Assembly (NCBI GenBank): GCA_003254905.1 | Contig: QANU01016257.1 | Span: 245,057 to 309,056, forward strand | Length of the DNA stretch: 64,000 bases | Source of the DNA: Nissolia schottii | Lineage: Eukaryota > Streptophyta > Magnoliopsida > Fabales > Fabaceae | Direction: 5' to 3' | Part shown: positions 11,972-23,600 of the stretch, piece after piece | How the letters are laid out: each line of letters starts with the position of its first letter | Position numbering within the stretch: position 1 is the first letter of the stretch | Translations under genes and position numbers: made by a program | The notes under the pieces: generated by a model | Told to the model about the DNA's origin: nothing | Databases searched by the model: none | The model's input: only the letters and a program-made list of their open reading frames with translations

Positions 11972-12257
11972 TGTTAAGAAAAATATTAAACAATAAATGA
12001 TATAATTGAATATGTTAAGAATAAATCAAGATATTATTAAATCTTATTTTATCATAAATTAATTTCTGTTTGTCTATTAGGATATTTATCTATTTTATTT
12101 GTTAAGTTTATTTCTATGTTATTTTCAACCTATAAATAGGAAAATCATCTTTGTACTTTATGAACACTAAGAAATACACTACATAATACAATCATTATTT
12201 TCTTGATTTCTCTCTTGCCTAGTGTGCCGTAGTCCCCTTCACCCATGATATTTAACA
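11972..12257 (+). mobile_element. Ty1-copia LTR (286 bp)
   Basis: It starts TGTTAA and ends TTAACA, a perfect 6-base terminal inverted repeat with the canonical TG...CA. Immediately after it comes TGGTATCAGAG, the initiator-methionine tRNA primer-binding site of many plant copia elements, so this is the left LTR of a + strand element. A TATA-like CTATAAATAGG sits at about 12130. No right LTR was found in the window, so the element is truncated. Confidence 0.8.
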
Positions 12258-12600
12258 TGGTATCAGAGTCATGACATCTATCCTGAATCCCTTTTATGTT
12301 TCTACTTCCGCTCCTCTAATAATGACACAACTGACATTTGTTTCCTTTGCTACCTCCGAGCAGTTTCAACGTGCCATTGCTACCTTAGCTGGTTCCGCCC
12401 AACCATTGTTACCTTAGCTGGTTCTGCCCAGTCACCGTTGCCTTTGTTGGTTCCGTCCAGCCATTTGTTGTCTTTGTTAGTTCTATTCAGCCACTTATTG
12501 CCTTTGTTGGTTCCACCTAGCCACATATTGTTGCTTTTGTTGGTTTCACCTAGCCAAACATATAGCCAGCATGTGCCAAATCAATGAGACCCACACAATA
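12258..12600 (+). mobile_element. Copia primer-binding site and gag remnant
   Basis: The primer-binding site TGGTATCAGAG begins at 12258. A degenerate leader and gag-like start follow, then an imperfect tandem repeat (12373-12555). The frame is broken and no protease, integrase or reverse transcriptase follows, so the internal region was lost by deletion. Confidence 0.6.
12373..12555 (+). repeat. Imperfect ~30-bp tandem repeat, about 6 units
   Basis: Units of about 30 bases follow the pattern CCATTG.TACCTTAGCTGG then TTCCGCCCAG, diverging rightwards to TTTGTTGG and TTCCACCTAGC. The period is a multiple of three, consistent with a repeated peptide in the former gag protein. Confidence 0.65.
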
Positions 12601-13225
12601 TGCCACACGACTATCTTGACTATTTAACTAAAAAGAGTTCAGGAGTGTAAAACTCATCTCTTCATATAGCATCCAAATTTATTCAATTTTATGGTAAATA
12701 TCAAAATTTATTATGTAGTTGATAATTTCTTTACAAAATTCTAAAAAATAAAAACTAAATGAAAATGGGTAATGAAAATGAAAAATAAAACATGTTTCCG
12801 AGCATTCTTTAATAGGCCTATTCCTTTTCGTTTGGGCCACTATCTGCTTTATTTGCAGATTTCTTACAAGTTACAACTAATAATAATCTGGCAAAAATTG
12901 AATAGAAAACCGCAAAGACAGGTTGATCACAACAAATCCGTTGACATTATTAATGATGGCGTACGTGGGGTCACGAATAAGCTTATCATGCATGTGATAT
13001 ATTAATATGTGTTGTCCTTATTATTGTTCAAACACAGACTTCGCAGGATCTTTAATGCTAATGTGGTGTATGTAGACTTGTAACTAATCTTCAAATGTCT
13101 ACTAATTTATCCCGAATGCTTATTTAATGTGAAAAATAGGCGAAAACATGAAAATATAATAATAATAATAATTGAGGAATTAATTTGATTTGTTACTTCT
13201 AATTTTAAGAATTAAAAAAGTTATA
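12601..13225. other. Intergenic DNA
   Basis: AT-rich sequence with an (AAT)n run near 13160 and a 77-codon frame of no recognisable family that I do not accept as a gene. Nothing else is seen. Confidence 0.5.
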
Positions 13226-13228
13226 TTT

Positions 13229-15612
13229 CACTACAAGAAAAATGCGGATTAACGACAAAATTTAGCGAGAAAAAACTTTCTCACTAATCTCTCGCTGATT
13301 AACGAGGAATTAGCGAGCAAAATGTAGATTCTTAGCAAAAAAATAAAAAATGTGGGGCAAAAATTTCAGTGAGAAATTAGTGACAAATTAGCAAAGACAT
13401 GATCGTTCGTAACATATATTTCGTAACTAAAGCGTTTAGCGAAAGACAATTCTCTCGCTAATCCCTCGCAAACGGTTAAACTAAGTACAGCGAGGGACAA
13501 TTCTATCGCTAATCCCTCACAAACTCTCAACATAATTTAGCGAGAGAAATTTTTCTTGCTAATCCCTCACAACTCTCTTCAATGAAATAAAACCTTTCTC
13601 TCTCCCTTTTAGTGAGGAATTAATCATTGATCACTTGCTAAACTTTTAACATTTTAATTTTTCTTATTACCGAGGAATTATTCTCATCACAAATCCCTCA
13701 CAACTTGTTAACGTAATTTAACAACAAAATATGTTATCGTTCTTCCCTCACAAAACGCTCAATCTAAACTAAATTCTTCAGTTCTTTTTTAGTGAGGGAT
13801 GCTTCCATCAATGATCCATTGCTAAACTCTTAACATTCCACTTTTCTATTTAGCGAGCGAATATGCCATCGCCAATCTCTCACGACTCTCTTCAACTACC
13901 CTAAATCATTCACTCCCCTTTTAGCGAGGAATAACTCTCTCATTGATCCCTCACTAAACTTTTAACATTGCACTTTTTTTGTTTAGCGAGGGATTGTTTC
14001 CTCACGACTCTATTCAACTAAACTAAATCATTTCACTTTTAGTAAGAGATAAATCCCTCACAAATTTCTCGATATACATCAAAGTTAAGAAAACTGAATT
14101 AGACATAGAACGGGTCAAGACATTAGTTTAGAGGTTCACTGGTTCAATGGTTTTAATCGAGTTCAACCAGAGTGTAAGAAGATATGTATATTTTATATAA
14201 ATATACATACATATAATTAATATATGCTATGAAGTAAATGAAAAATTATTAGATATTTGTATACATATCATTGATTAATGTTTGGTTTGGTAATATTTTG
14301 ACTTTCTAAAAGTTGTTGAAATATTTGAGTTCTTTAACAGTTGTTCTTGAAAAACTATATTAGTATTGTTTGGTAAAATAATGTAAAAGTGGCCCTCAAA
14401 ATATATAAAACCACAAGAATAATGTTTGGTAAATATACTATAAAGTTACTTTTAAAATATAAAATGACTATAACAAATATAAATAATAATAAAAAAATAT
14501 TTTCACTTGCCATTGAATTTCTATATTTCATATGATTAAAAAAATTGATCTATGTAAAACCATCCTAAGCATGTCTCTTTATTACTTAGACGTAATGGAT
14601 AATTTGCATAAAATTGGACAATATTATTTTATTATTAATATTTGATAAATCAATATTCATTTTCTTCTTATCAATCTTTGTTGTTTAAAAGTATCTTTTT
14701 ACTTGACAATATTCAATCTTTTCTCAGTCTATTATCTACATTTGTGTACACATAATTTTAGATCAAAACTTCTAAAATATGAAGAATTAAAGACCCATGC
14801 AATAGCCCATTGAAAGGTTGGCAAAAATAATGACCAAAAATATAAAAATAACAAGGCAAGACAACCCTTTTTTATTGCAAGTGCTATTCTCTTAATCCCA
14901 CATTGGTTAAAATCAAAAGTTGAAGGCAAACATTTTCTTATAAAATGAAAGGAGTTACATCAAGGCAAGACAACCTTTTTGTGTTGTAAGTGCTACTCTC
15001 TTAGTCCAACGTTGATTAAAATGAAAAGTTGAAGGCAAATATTTTATTATAAATCAAGATTTGAAACTAAATCTTGTTTTGGGTACGTGAAACATAAATA
15101 TTTTAATTTATTTGCTTTATTAGTTTTTTTCATTAATTTTTATTAATTAATTAATAATAATTTCTAAAAGAAGTTAAAAATTTGTAAAAGAAATTAATTT
15201 ATTAATTGAATTTTGTAACGAGGAACTATTAATGAATTAGCACAAAATTCCTTTTGCCATTTGTCATATTTGCATCAAATTCGCTACAAATTAGCGATAA
15301 ATTTATGATGAATGTTGCGAAGAATCTGTGAGGGTTCAGCTATGATATAATTCCTCACAAATCTGTGACGATTTAAAAAACCATTTCCATCATAGCTAGC
15401 TATGCATTAGCGGCTGATAATTCTGTTGCTAAAATAAAATTGTTATGGATTAGCGACCAAATTTTTCTCCAAGCTAATCAACCACTTCAGAACAACGACG
15501 ACCAAATTGGTTGTTATTCTGTTGTTAATCCCTCGCTAACTTGTTTAGCGAGAGATTAGTGACAGATTATCGACCAATTTGATCGCCGCTAATTCACTAA
15601 ATTCTTGTAGAT
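13229..15612. mobile_element. Non-autonomous CACTA (En/Spm) transposon
   Basis: The left end is CACTACAAGAAAAATGCGG. The right end is ...AATTCTTGTAGAT, the complement of the same terminus with its last two bases changed (TAGAT instead of TAGTG). A 3-base TTT target duplication flanks it (13226-13228 and 15613-15615), as CACTA elements generate. Both sub-terminal regions are packed with TAGCGAG and CTCGCTAA words in both orientations, the clustered transposase-binding repeats typical of this class. No transposase frame is present, so the element depends on a partner. It holds other repeats inside, including the duplicated module at 14853-15060. Confidence 0.85.
14853..15060 (+). repeat. Tandem duplicated ~109-bp module inside the CACTA element
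   Basis: Two copies begin AAGGCAAGACAACC at 14853 and 14962 and remain alignable to TTATAAA near their ends. Each has a TCCCACATTGG-like (TCCAACGTTGA in copy 2) box followed about 32 bases later by TTATAAA. The pairing recalls the upstream sequence element plus TATA layout of plant snRNA promoters, and TCCCACATTGG-like promoter boxes of short LTR elements. Function is unproven. Confidence 0.55.
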
Positions 15613-16130
15613 TTTAAATTTTAATGATTAAAATAACTGGGGCTTACACTTTTAGGTATCAAAATAAACATTTTTTCTAATTTATCATATATCATATATG
15701 TGGGATCAAACACTTACCAATTAGGTCAAAAGTCATAACTATTTATACCACCAAATTTGTTGGATTGAATGTTAATTACTAGACAAAAGAATTTCGTTAT
15801 TAACAAGAGGGTAAATTTATGATTTGTGAGAACTGTGTTTAGCATAAATAGTTGCACTCATTATTAATGTCACAAACTGTTTTTTTGGTGCATCCAAGAT
15901 GCTCACCGCTAATAGTAGTGATAAATAATCCCTTCACAGTAACTAACCTCACATAAAGTAGTAAATTGCTAGCCAAAAAATGTTTTTCAAGTAGGTAGTC
16001 AAGCTAATGATAATAACAGTCCATTAACTTCACGGACTGTGATATTACAAGTTTCATCGAATTCTAAAGATAATGATAATGCCAGTCAAGTTAAAACCAA
16101 TATATATAATATCTCCAAGACTAGCAACCC
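15613..16130. other. AT-rich intergenic DNA
   Basis: No gene or named repeat is seen. Short GA(T)-rich frames only. Confidence 0.5.
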
Positions 16131-16134
16131 TAGA

Positions 16135-16490
16135 TATTTGTTTAAAACTATAAGCTTAGAAGATATGGTCATCCCGGTGAGATATTTATCAAAAGCAAGA
16201 TTTTATACGGACTGTTTTAGTGAGGCCCCCATGACTATAACCGCACTATATAAAACGACTAGAAAGCATGTAGCTTAGAAGATGACATGTGGAATTTCGA
16301 TAATTGATGTATACATGAAACTAAGACCCCTTTACCATTGATGACGGACAAAGACATGGAAGAAACTTACACCATATTGAAGTATAGAATATGCATGTGG
16401 TGTTTGTAAGTGCTTAATTAGTTTTCTTCTAGTGAAACAGTGAACATGGCTCACCGTAACTCGTGTTCGGCCAATAATTCTTTGGTTGAA
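16135..16490 (+). repeat. Duplicated non-coding block A3 with TATA and small ORF
   Basis: This block aligns with 35716-36245. Shared words include AGATATTTGTTTAAAA, TATAAAACGACTAGA, TTGATGTATACATGAAACTA, AATATGCATGTGGTGTTTG and TCTAGTGAAACAGTGAACAT. Both copies keep a TATA box (16247-16254 here) about 195 bases before an ATG (16446) that opens a short frame beginning MAHRNSCSANNS. The frame ends after 25 codons and its C-terminus differs between copies. Confidence 0.7.
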
Positions 16491-16559
16491 GCTCAACGAA
16501 TTGCTTTGGTTGCTGATAGATAAAGTACGTTAGACGAATTTACAAGGTGGCATATTTAT

Positions 16560-18040
16560 AGCAAGTTTCGAAAACTGTTGGAGTAACCAAAATCGATCCT
16601 TACTTTAAATTCTAGCATTTTTTTTTGTACATCCCTTTTTTATAATCGATTTTGAAACAAATAGAAATTTATTACTTTTTTTTTTTTTTTTACAAAATCA
16701 CTATCCGACAAAGCTGAATTAGCCAATCACAATAGTATTTTAGTGCAAAAAAAAATCACTTAAACAAATATCAAACATAAATTACTTTACACTAAAATCA
16801 TTTTAACTAAAATCAACTGAAATCATTTTTTCAAGAATCCATTTTACGAAAATAGAACTAAACACACTCTTAATCAAAAGCTAAAGCAACTTGGTAAGGT
16901 ACTTGTTGGTTGATCCTTGTTTAGTTGTTCATGTAGCCTTAATTTGTATTGGTTGGGTATTCATTTTTCTCTTAAGGGTTTTGTCCTTCTGAATTTATTC
17001 TAAAAGAGTTTTAATGAGATTCATCTTGTATACGAGCTTAGCGTGGTTAATAATCACTATTATTTTTTTAATGTTTATGTTAATTATAATCAATTTACCT
17101 ATAAAGAGTAATTTTATAATATATTTACCAAATACTATTTTTGTAACTTTTGCTTACTAATAACTAATTTTACATTTTAATTTTTACCAAACAATAACAT
17201 TATTTGGCTTTTTTATAGAACAACTTTTAAATAATAAAAAAACTTGACAACCAAAACATAAAAAAAGTCACAAATTTACCTAACCAAGCCGTGGTGGGTG
17301 CAATTTCTCGCCATAAATATCCCTAACTAAATATTCATACAATTTACGTGTGCTAACAAATATTCTACTCATGCGCTGATGAGTAATGAGTACTCCATTT
17401 AGCAAACCCATATATTGCTTCTCCATTATGGTATGTGGAGCTTAATTAGCTAACTAATACTTAATTTCAATCCTACCAAATAGGCATTAATTAATTTGTT
17501 TTAATACTTTATCATACCTCTAAGCTAACTCTTTAAATTCCGTTTCCTTCTAAAAATAGAAAAACTTGAACTCTTCTTTTAGTTTCAAGACTTTAGGCAT
17601 AAAAAATGACCCACAATTTCAGGCGGTTCTTAATTTTAATAGGGGTTGTACAAAAGTTGAATATTGATTGCCTAAACAAAGATCAATAGTGCAACATACA
17701 ATCAAACAAAGGTGTCAGTTCCTTGCCCCTTTTCCGTAGGTAAATATGAATCCATTTGTGAGCTTTCTTAATTAATATATATATATATANAAAAAAAATA
17801 GAATATATAGAATGTGGATGGCTACATTGGATAAGCTATATAATGTACCATGCGTGGAGCATTTGCCTATACTTTAGTCTTTTCTTTTATTCATTTCTTG
17901 AAGTTAATACATAATGAATATATAATTTGATTGATTGCTTTTTTCTGACAGTATCTATACAATAAAGGGGTTCGAGGAAATAACTTCTCTTGATAATCAA
18001 CTTTTTCTTTTATCTTTATCTCTATAAAAAAAAAAGTTTA
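16560..18040. other. AT-rich intergenic DNA with decayed repeats
   Basis: No gene is seen. A MITE-like stretch with complementary arms lies near 16720-16880, and a (TA)n run ends in an undetermined base at 17790. The rest is AT-rich and not recognised. Confidence 0.45.
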
Positions 18041-18190
18041 CACTACTAAAAATAAGGTTTTTTGCGGCGACTTTTGTCGTTGTCAAAAGCCTCATATCAT
18101 CATTAAAAAATCTTATGGCAGTGACAAAAAAGTTGCTACGTGTCGTTGTCGTAAGCTCCATTCGGAAAGCAGCAACCTAGCTGCTGCTAA
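18041..18190 (+). mobile_element. CACTA-like left terminus fragment
   Basis: It begins CACTACTAAAAATAAGG and is followed by short GC-rich words GCGGCGACTTTTGTCG and GTCGTTGTC in direct and inverted order, as in CACTA sub-terminal regions. No matching right end was identified, so it is a fragment or an element with a lost partner end. Confidence 0.5.
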
Positions 18191-19555
18191 AAGATGGATC
18201 ATTAGAAACAATTAAAACATGTTCAGTGTTATATCTTTACCAAAAACCTTAAGACAATGGGTTTATGGTTCTTTCCAAATATATACTTTTCACTTAGTTC
18301 AAACTTCATCGATGTGAAACTATTACATTCACACTTGGAACACAACAATGTCTCTCCTCAAGTGTGAGGTCCAACATCAGTACACTCCCCCTTTAGCAGA
18401 AGCTTCACAAACTCTCACGATAAACACTCATGGGCTGAAGTCACACTCGAGCAAACACGCACTAATGAGACTACTACAAGCTCAAGTGCAAACTTAGTGA
18501 AAAAAATTTAGGTTAGATTTTAAATCATCATCTCTGATAGCACCTGTTGGAATTAAAGAGGTGAAGGGAATTCAAAATTGGGGGAGACTCAAATAAACGG
18601 GCTAAGTGAAAAATACAAAACAAGTTGGATGTCACATCTTAACTCAAAGTCATTTTATGTTTCACATTTAACCCGTTTATTTAAATCTCTTCTAATTTTG
18701 AGCTCTTTTCACCGTTTTAAGTCCAACATTTATAGCTGCCTTTCCTTGCACCATAAAAGGCCTAGACAAACAAGCAAAACAACGGAGAACAAGCCAAGTT
18801 CATACCCACCAAAAACAGAACCGACTTGTCGAATCCATACCTCATTAAAATCTTAAAAAAAATTCAATGGAAAAAACCTAAAAAGAAAATACCCAATAAA
18901 TAATTTTAAAAAATGGAACAAAATATACTTATGAAATCCTAAAATACATCAAACTTCACCCCAAAAAATTCAAGAAGAAATACACCCTTTCAGCGATATA
19001 GTTGCCGAAAACCAGAAGCTAGGAATCCAAGCAGCACGAATTCGAAAGGATACACCCCAAATAGTCAGAAAACACAACTGCCTACTCTCTTGTTCCTTCG
19101 GCATAGCCATTAAGGCAAGGGAACGAGCCACCAAAATCACAAAGCTAAAGTTACTTGTTAAAGGATACATTTGTTTCAATTTATTTGTCAAAAATAATTA
19201 TCACTTTTTGCTGAAATAATTAATTTTGTATATTTACATAAAATTTTAAAAATAATCTAAATTTTTTAAAAAAAGATGTTTTCAACTTTTTTGGAGAAAC
19301 TAAACAAAATAGCTTCTTAGAAAATTTTGTTTTTAATTTCTTAAATTCTATATCAGAAACCAATTTTTTAATCACTTTTCTTAAAAGTTAGAAACAAACA
19401 CACCCAAAATACTATCCACTCAAATATGAGTCAATTCATCCATAATCAGCTATCAATCCATTTATTTTTCCTTTTCTTTTTTAAAAACTTCTCATTGAAA
19501 ACGAATTCCAAGTTTTTAATTGAACCAATCTTTGATACTAAAATACATTCATAAT
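18191..19555. other. Repeat-derived intergenic DNA
   Basis: The region 18290-18760 carries two opposed copies of an AATAAACGGG...ACTCAA-type segment (ACTCAAATAAACGGG at about 18589 against CCCGTTTATTTAAATCT at about 18671), a fold-back pattern. GTCCAACATCAGTACACTCC-type sequence nearby is common in plant LTR elements. The GC-richer stretch 18930-19180 is unexplained; its frames have no recognisable domain. Confidence 0.4.
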
Positions 19556-19574
19556 GAATCTCATATCCTAAGAG
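19556..19574 (+). repeat. Left target-site duplication of the LINE
   Basis: GAATCTCATATCCTAAGAG is repeated with one mismatch at 25437-25455, bracketing the LINE. This fixes both ends of the insertion. Confidence 0.9.
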
Positions 19575-19638
19575 TGAGAGATGAAAGAGAAAAGTAAAGA
19601 GAGAGTCTGCTAGGGCTAGGATTAGGATTAGGAATGGC

Positions 19639-19974
19639 TTGGCAAGAAGAAAAATCATCTACCAAAATGCCTCCCATGCAGGCAGAGATAGGAGTCAGGT
19701 AACCACACTGTTCGTTGACAATTTACCACGAGCAATGAAGCGAGATTGGCTACGTCGTCTGTTCAAGTATTATGGAAACATGATGGATGCATACCTATCC
19801 ATAAAGAAGAGGAAGGCAAATGACAATCTCTTTGGTTTCATGCAGTATAAGAAAAAAGAGGAAGCAATGAAAGCCATAGAAAGGCTACATGGAGCAACGA
19901 TCAAGGAATGTATTATCTCTGTTGGGTTAGCAAGGTATGATAGGAAATTTCAGCAGAAGGAAGAGAAGCTATAG
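19639..19974 (+). pseudogene. LINE ORF1 N-terminal RRM domain
   Basis: A 111-codon open piece. Residues 23-100 form an RNA-recognition motif: RNP2-like TLFVDNLP near residue 24 and RNP1-like NLFGFMQY near residue 63, with the expected spacing. In the intact element the protein would bind LINE RNA to form the transposition particle. It stops at 19972 and continues in broken frames, so it is a relic although the domain itself is nearly whole. Confidence 0.8.
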
Positions 19975-20046
19975 AAGACAGGAATAACCTGACATAGAAA
20001 CATCCATCCCTTCCTCAAACAGAGGGATGGAAGAACATATGCTCAG

Positions 20047-20442
20047 GTGGTCACAAGCAACTCAGGTGGAAAGACTAAAACAAACACAGGAGCAACAAAA
20101 ATAGTCAAGGGAAAGACCTGCAAGGAGAATCCTGAGTGGATGAATCAGAGTTTGGTTGGTGAAGGACTGCGCCCACTTTCCCCTCATGAAATAGGCAACA
20201 AGCTAGCTTCAGATGGTTTTCACCAGCAAAATGTTACTCCAATAGATGGATACATAGTCCTTATAACCTTCAGCAAGAAAGAGGACCATGACTTGGCACT
20301 TAGAGAAAGGAAACAAACTATGCTAAGACTAATGATAGAGGTCAAGGAATGGTCAGCAAATGAAACCGGACAGATACATAGGTCATGGTTAGAATTCAGG
20401 GGACTGCCACTCCATGGATGGTCAGAGAATAATCTCACTTGA
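20047..20442 (+). pseudogene. LINE ORF1 C-terminal segment (DUF4283-like)
   Basis: A 131-codon open piece downstream of the RRM. The order ...ITFSKKEDHDLAL... then SWLEFRGLPLHGWSENNLT is the DUF4283-like signature found in ORF1 of plant L1 elements. A stop ends the frame where the protein would normally continue toward a zinc knuckle. Confidence 0.7.
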
Positions 20443-21489
20443 ATGGCGGGCAGGTGGGGGAAGTAGTGAAAGGCTTCGCGGATTACAATGACTTGTGAAG
20501 CGCATTTACCCAAATAGATACAGGGAACATGGAACCGATTAATGAGTGGATCAAATTGAATCTAGATGGACAACTCTTTGATATACATGCTAGTGAAAAC
20601 AGGGATTTGGAGGAAGATATGATACAGAAAATGAAGATGGCAGAGGAAGCAGAATGACTGTCGCCGGTGACTGACTGATAGAACTGGGGGGTAATATACG
20701 AAAAAGCAGACAAGATCAACGAGGACAAAAGAGTAGTGGGGGACATTGCAACACACAACAAGGGTTTGTACATCTAGTACAATGATGGTAGTGCTAAGGA
20801 AGATAACGTGGCTGATAGCAACTGCCAAAAGTGTAGCCTAATTGGTGAACTTCTCAGTTTTGGGCCAAGCACCATAAAGAAGACCCAATTAATGCAAAGA
20901 ACAGGTCCAATAAAGGACAACAAGCTAAGTAAAGATCTTGGGCCTAGATGCAATAGCCGAGAACACTCAGCCCAAAATAAAGCAAGCCCAACCAATCGTG
21001 AATCTCAAATGCTTCAGGGTATGGAGAGGAGGCTAGCATAATCATCACCTCGGAACAGAGAAAAAATGCAGTGGAGTAGCGACGGATTTGAAGATCACCA
21101 ATAGTCTGGGATTGTAATCTCAATTAGCAAAGCTTCAGATGCCATCATCATGCCAGAAACCTAGGTGGATTTCTTTGTCAATCTTGAAATTGAAGATGCC
21201 TATGGCTGCTACAGAGGGAAAGACACTTGGGAAAAAAACGCTCAGCCAGGATTCGGCCTAAGGGAGGCAGCAGCTAAGGAAGCTTGGAAATTTGGCCAAG
21301 AAATTAGTCTGACAACTGATGAAAGGGCTCATGTTATTTCAACTCTAGCAAGAGGAATTGCTTCAAAGGATAACATGAACACAAAAAGGAAAAGAGGGAG
21401 GCCTAGCAAGAAAACCTAGATCAGTGGAGGTAAGAACCCATCCTCTAAGAACTAGTGTTTTAGCTCTATGTCTTTATGAATTTTATTTC

Positions 21490-23600
21490 CTAGAACATAA
21501 GAGGTGTGGGGGGGAAAGAAAAGGACCCAGCTATCAGAAGAGTAGTATCAGTCGACTGTTGTTCATTTCTAAGCCAAGTCGAAACAAAACATAATTCCAT
21601 GTCTGATCTTAAGTTGAAAAAATGGTGGGGAACCGGGGATTTTGAATTCACCTACACCCCAGCAATAGAAGGAAGTGGTGGCATTATCTATGTTTGGGAC
21701 GCAAGCAAATTCAAAAAATCGCAAATGAATATGGGTTATAGATGGGTGTGCATCACTAGAGAGTTATCAGCTAGCAATCTCCGATGTGGTATAGTGGTTG
21801 TCTATGCACCAAATGATAGGCAAATAAGGAAAATGCTACAGGAGGATTTAATCAAAATGCGATAGTCATTGCAATTACCCTGCTTAACCATGGGAGACTT
21901 TAATGAGGTTCTTACCCCTAATGAAATATTAGGAGGCAGGCAGAGTATGCAAAGGAAGTATGGAAAAAAGCGAACCTAGATTCAGTAAATGGAAGTCATT
22001 GATATACATCTCAATGGAATGAGGTTCACATGGGCAAGTGGGAACTCAAGGAGCAGATTGGACAAAATGTTAGCTAAACCTGAGTAGAACATGCAATTCC
22101 CACTTCTAAAGTTGTCAACTATCCCTAATTCAATTTTCGACCATACACTCCTATTGTTGGAATTGGAGAATAATGGTAGAAATGGGCCAAATCCATTCAG
22201 AAACCTTGATGCTTGGTTATCGCACCCAAGCTTTTCAAAACTAGTCAAGGAAGAATGGAAAAAAAAATGGGTGATGTACCAACTATGGAAAAGTTGTGCC
22301 TAATCAAAGCCCCATTGAGAAAGTGGAACAAGGAAATATTCGGAAGCATTGACCACACTATTGGAAGAAGCACAACAGGATGTTCATCTCAAAATTGATA
22401 ACTAGGGTGATAATGAAGTTGACCAAGCAAGGCCCATGGCAGTGAATGCTCAATTGATGAAATGGTATGAAAGGAAGTACAACTACTGGAGACAAATGGC
22501 CAGAGAAAAACATTGCACATTAGGGGATAGGAACACAAAATATTTCCATGTTGTAGCGGTCGGAAGGCAAAGGAAGAAACAAATCTTACAACTCAAAGTA
22601 GGCAAAAGAATCCTGAAGCAACCCAGATCCATAAAAAGAGAAATTATCCACTAATACAAAAACCTTTACAAACAACTCTTTGTCCCCTCTATTCATATGG
22701 CGCAAGGAAGTTTGCCAAGAATCAGTGAGGATCAAGCTTTCAATCTTGAAAAGAAGCCAACCAAGCTGGAGATTAAAGAAGCGCTACAATCTTGTGATTC
22801 ATCCAAATCACCGGGCTACGATGGATTCAATATGAATTTTATCAAGCACTTTTGGGAAGATCTTGAGAATGGAATAACAAAGCTCATTTACCACTTCTTT
22901 ACATTAGGGTCATTACCATAAGAAATTAACACAACATGGGTGGCACTGGTTTCCAAAATTAACCCAGCACTAGAAATTAAGAACTTTCGCCCCATTATTA
23001 TGGTTGGATGCATATACAAAATCATAGCCAAGATCCTTGCAACAAGATTAAGGAAGGTAATGCCAACACTAATTGGTGAGTCCCAATCAACATTCATCTC
23101 TAACCGAAATATCATAGATAGTTCCTTAATTGCCAATGAAGCCATGTGGTGGATGAAGAAAGCAAAGCAAAAGGCAGTGCTGCTGAAACTAGACTTTTAG
23201 AAAGCCTTTGATTTGGTTAGATGGAGCTTCCTAGAAGAAACTATGGCTATGATGGGCTTCAATTCTCGTTGGAGGCAATGGATAATATTTTGCATGACAA
23301 CGACCACTATGTCTGTCATTATCAATGGCACATCCTCTGCTCCTTTCCATTTACAATGAGGGTTAAGACAAGGTAACCCGTTAACCCCCTTCTTGTTCCT
23401 TATAGTGGCAGAAGCTTTCAATAACATGGTGACAAAAGCTAAAGAATCCGGCAAAATTGAGGGTATCAAGGTGGGCCAAAATATGTAGAGCTCTCCCACC
23501 TACAATTTGCAAATGATATATTAATTTTCTCTCCAGTGAGCATCAACTGCCTTTGAAACTACAGCTTTCCTCTGGCATGCTTCTTCCATCATGTCCAGTA
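21490..23600 (+). pseudogene. LINE ORF2: endonuclease and reverse transcriptase remnants
   Basis: Remnants of one long protein read in order across several frames. The endonuclease-like part runs from an I-S-stop-NIRG start through GGIIYVWD, VVYAPND, MGDFNEVL (about 21889) and RFTWASGNS (about 22022). The reverse transcriptase part begins near 22760 with SKSPGYDGFNMNFIKHFW, then KNFRPIIMVGCIYKIIAKIL (22978) and LKLDF-stop-KAFD (23190). The normal FADD active site reads LQFANDILIF near 23503-23530, so an essential metal-binding Asp has become Asn. Stops and frame changes make it non-functional. Confidence 0.85.

Noticed and set aside
13229..15612. A CRISPR-like or satellite array from the repeated TAGCGAG words
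   Set aside because: Spacing is irregular and orientation mixed; CACTA sub-terminal repeats explain it.
12258..19555. A right copia LTR matching 11972-12257
   Set aside because: I looked for the TGTTAAG start and TTTAACA end downstream and found no second copy.
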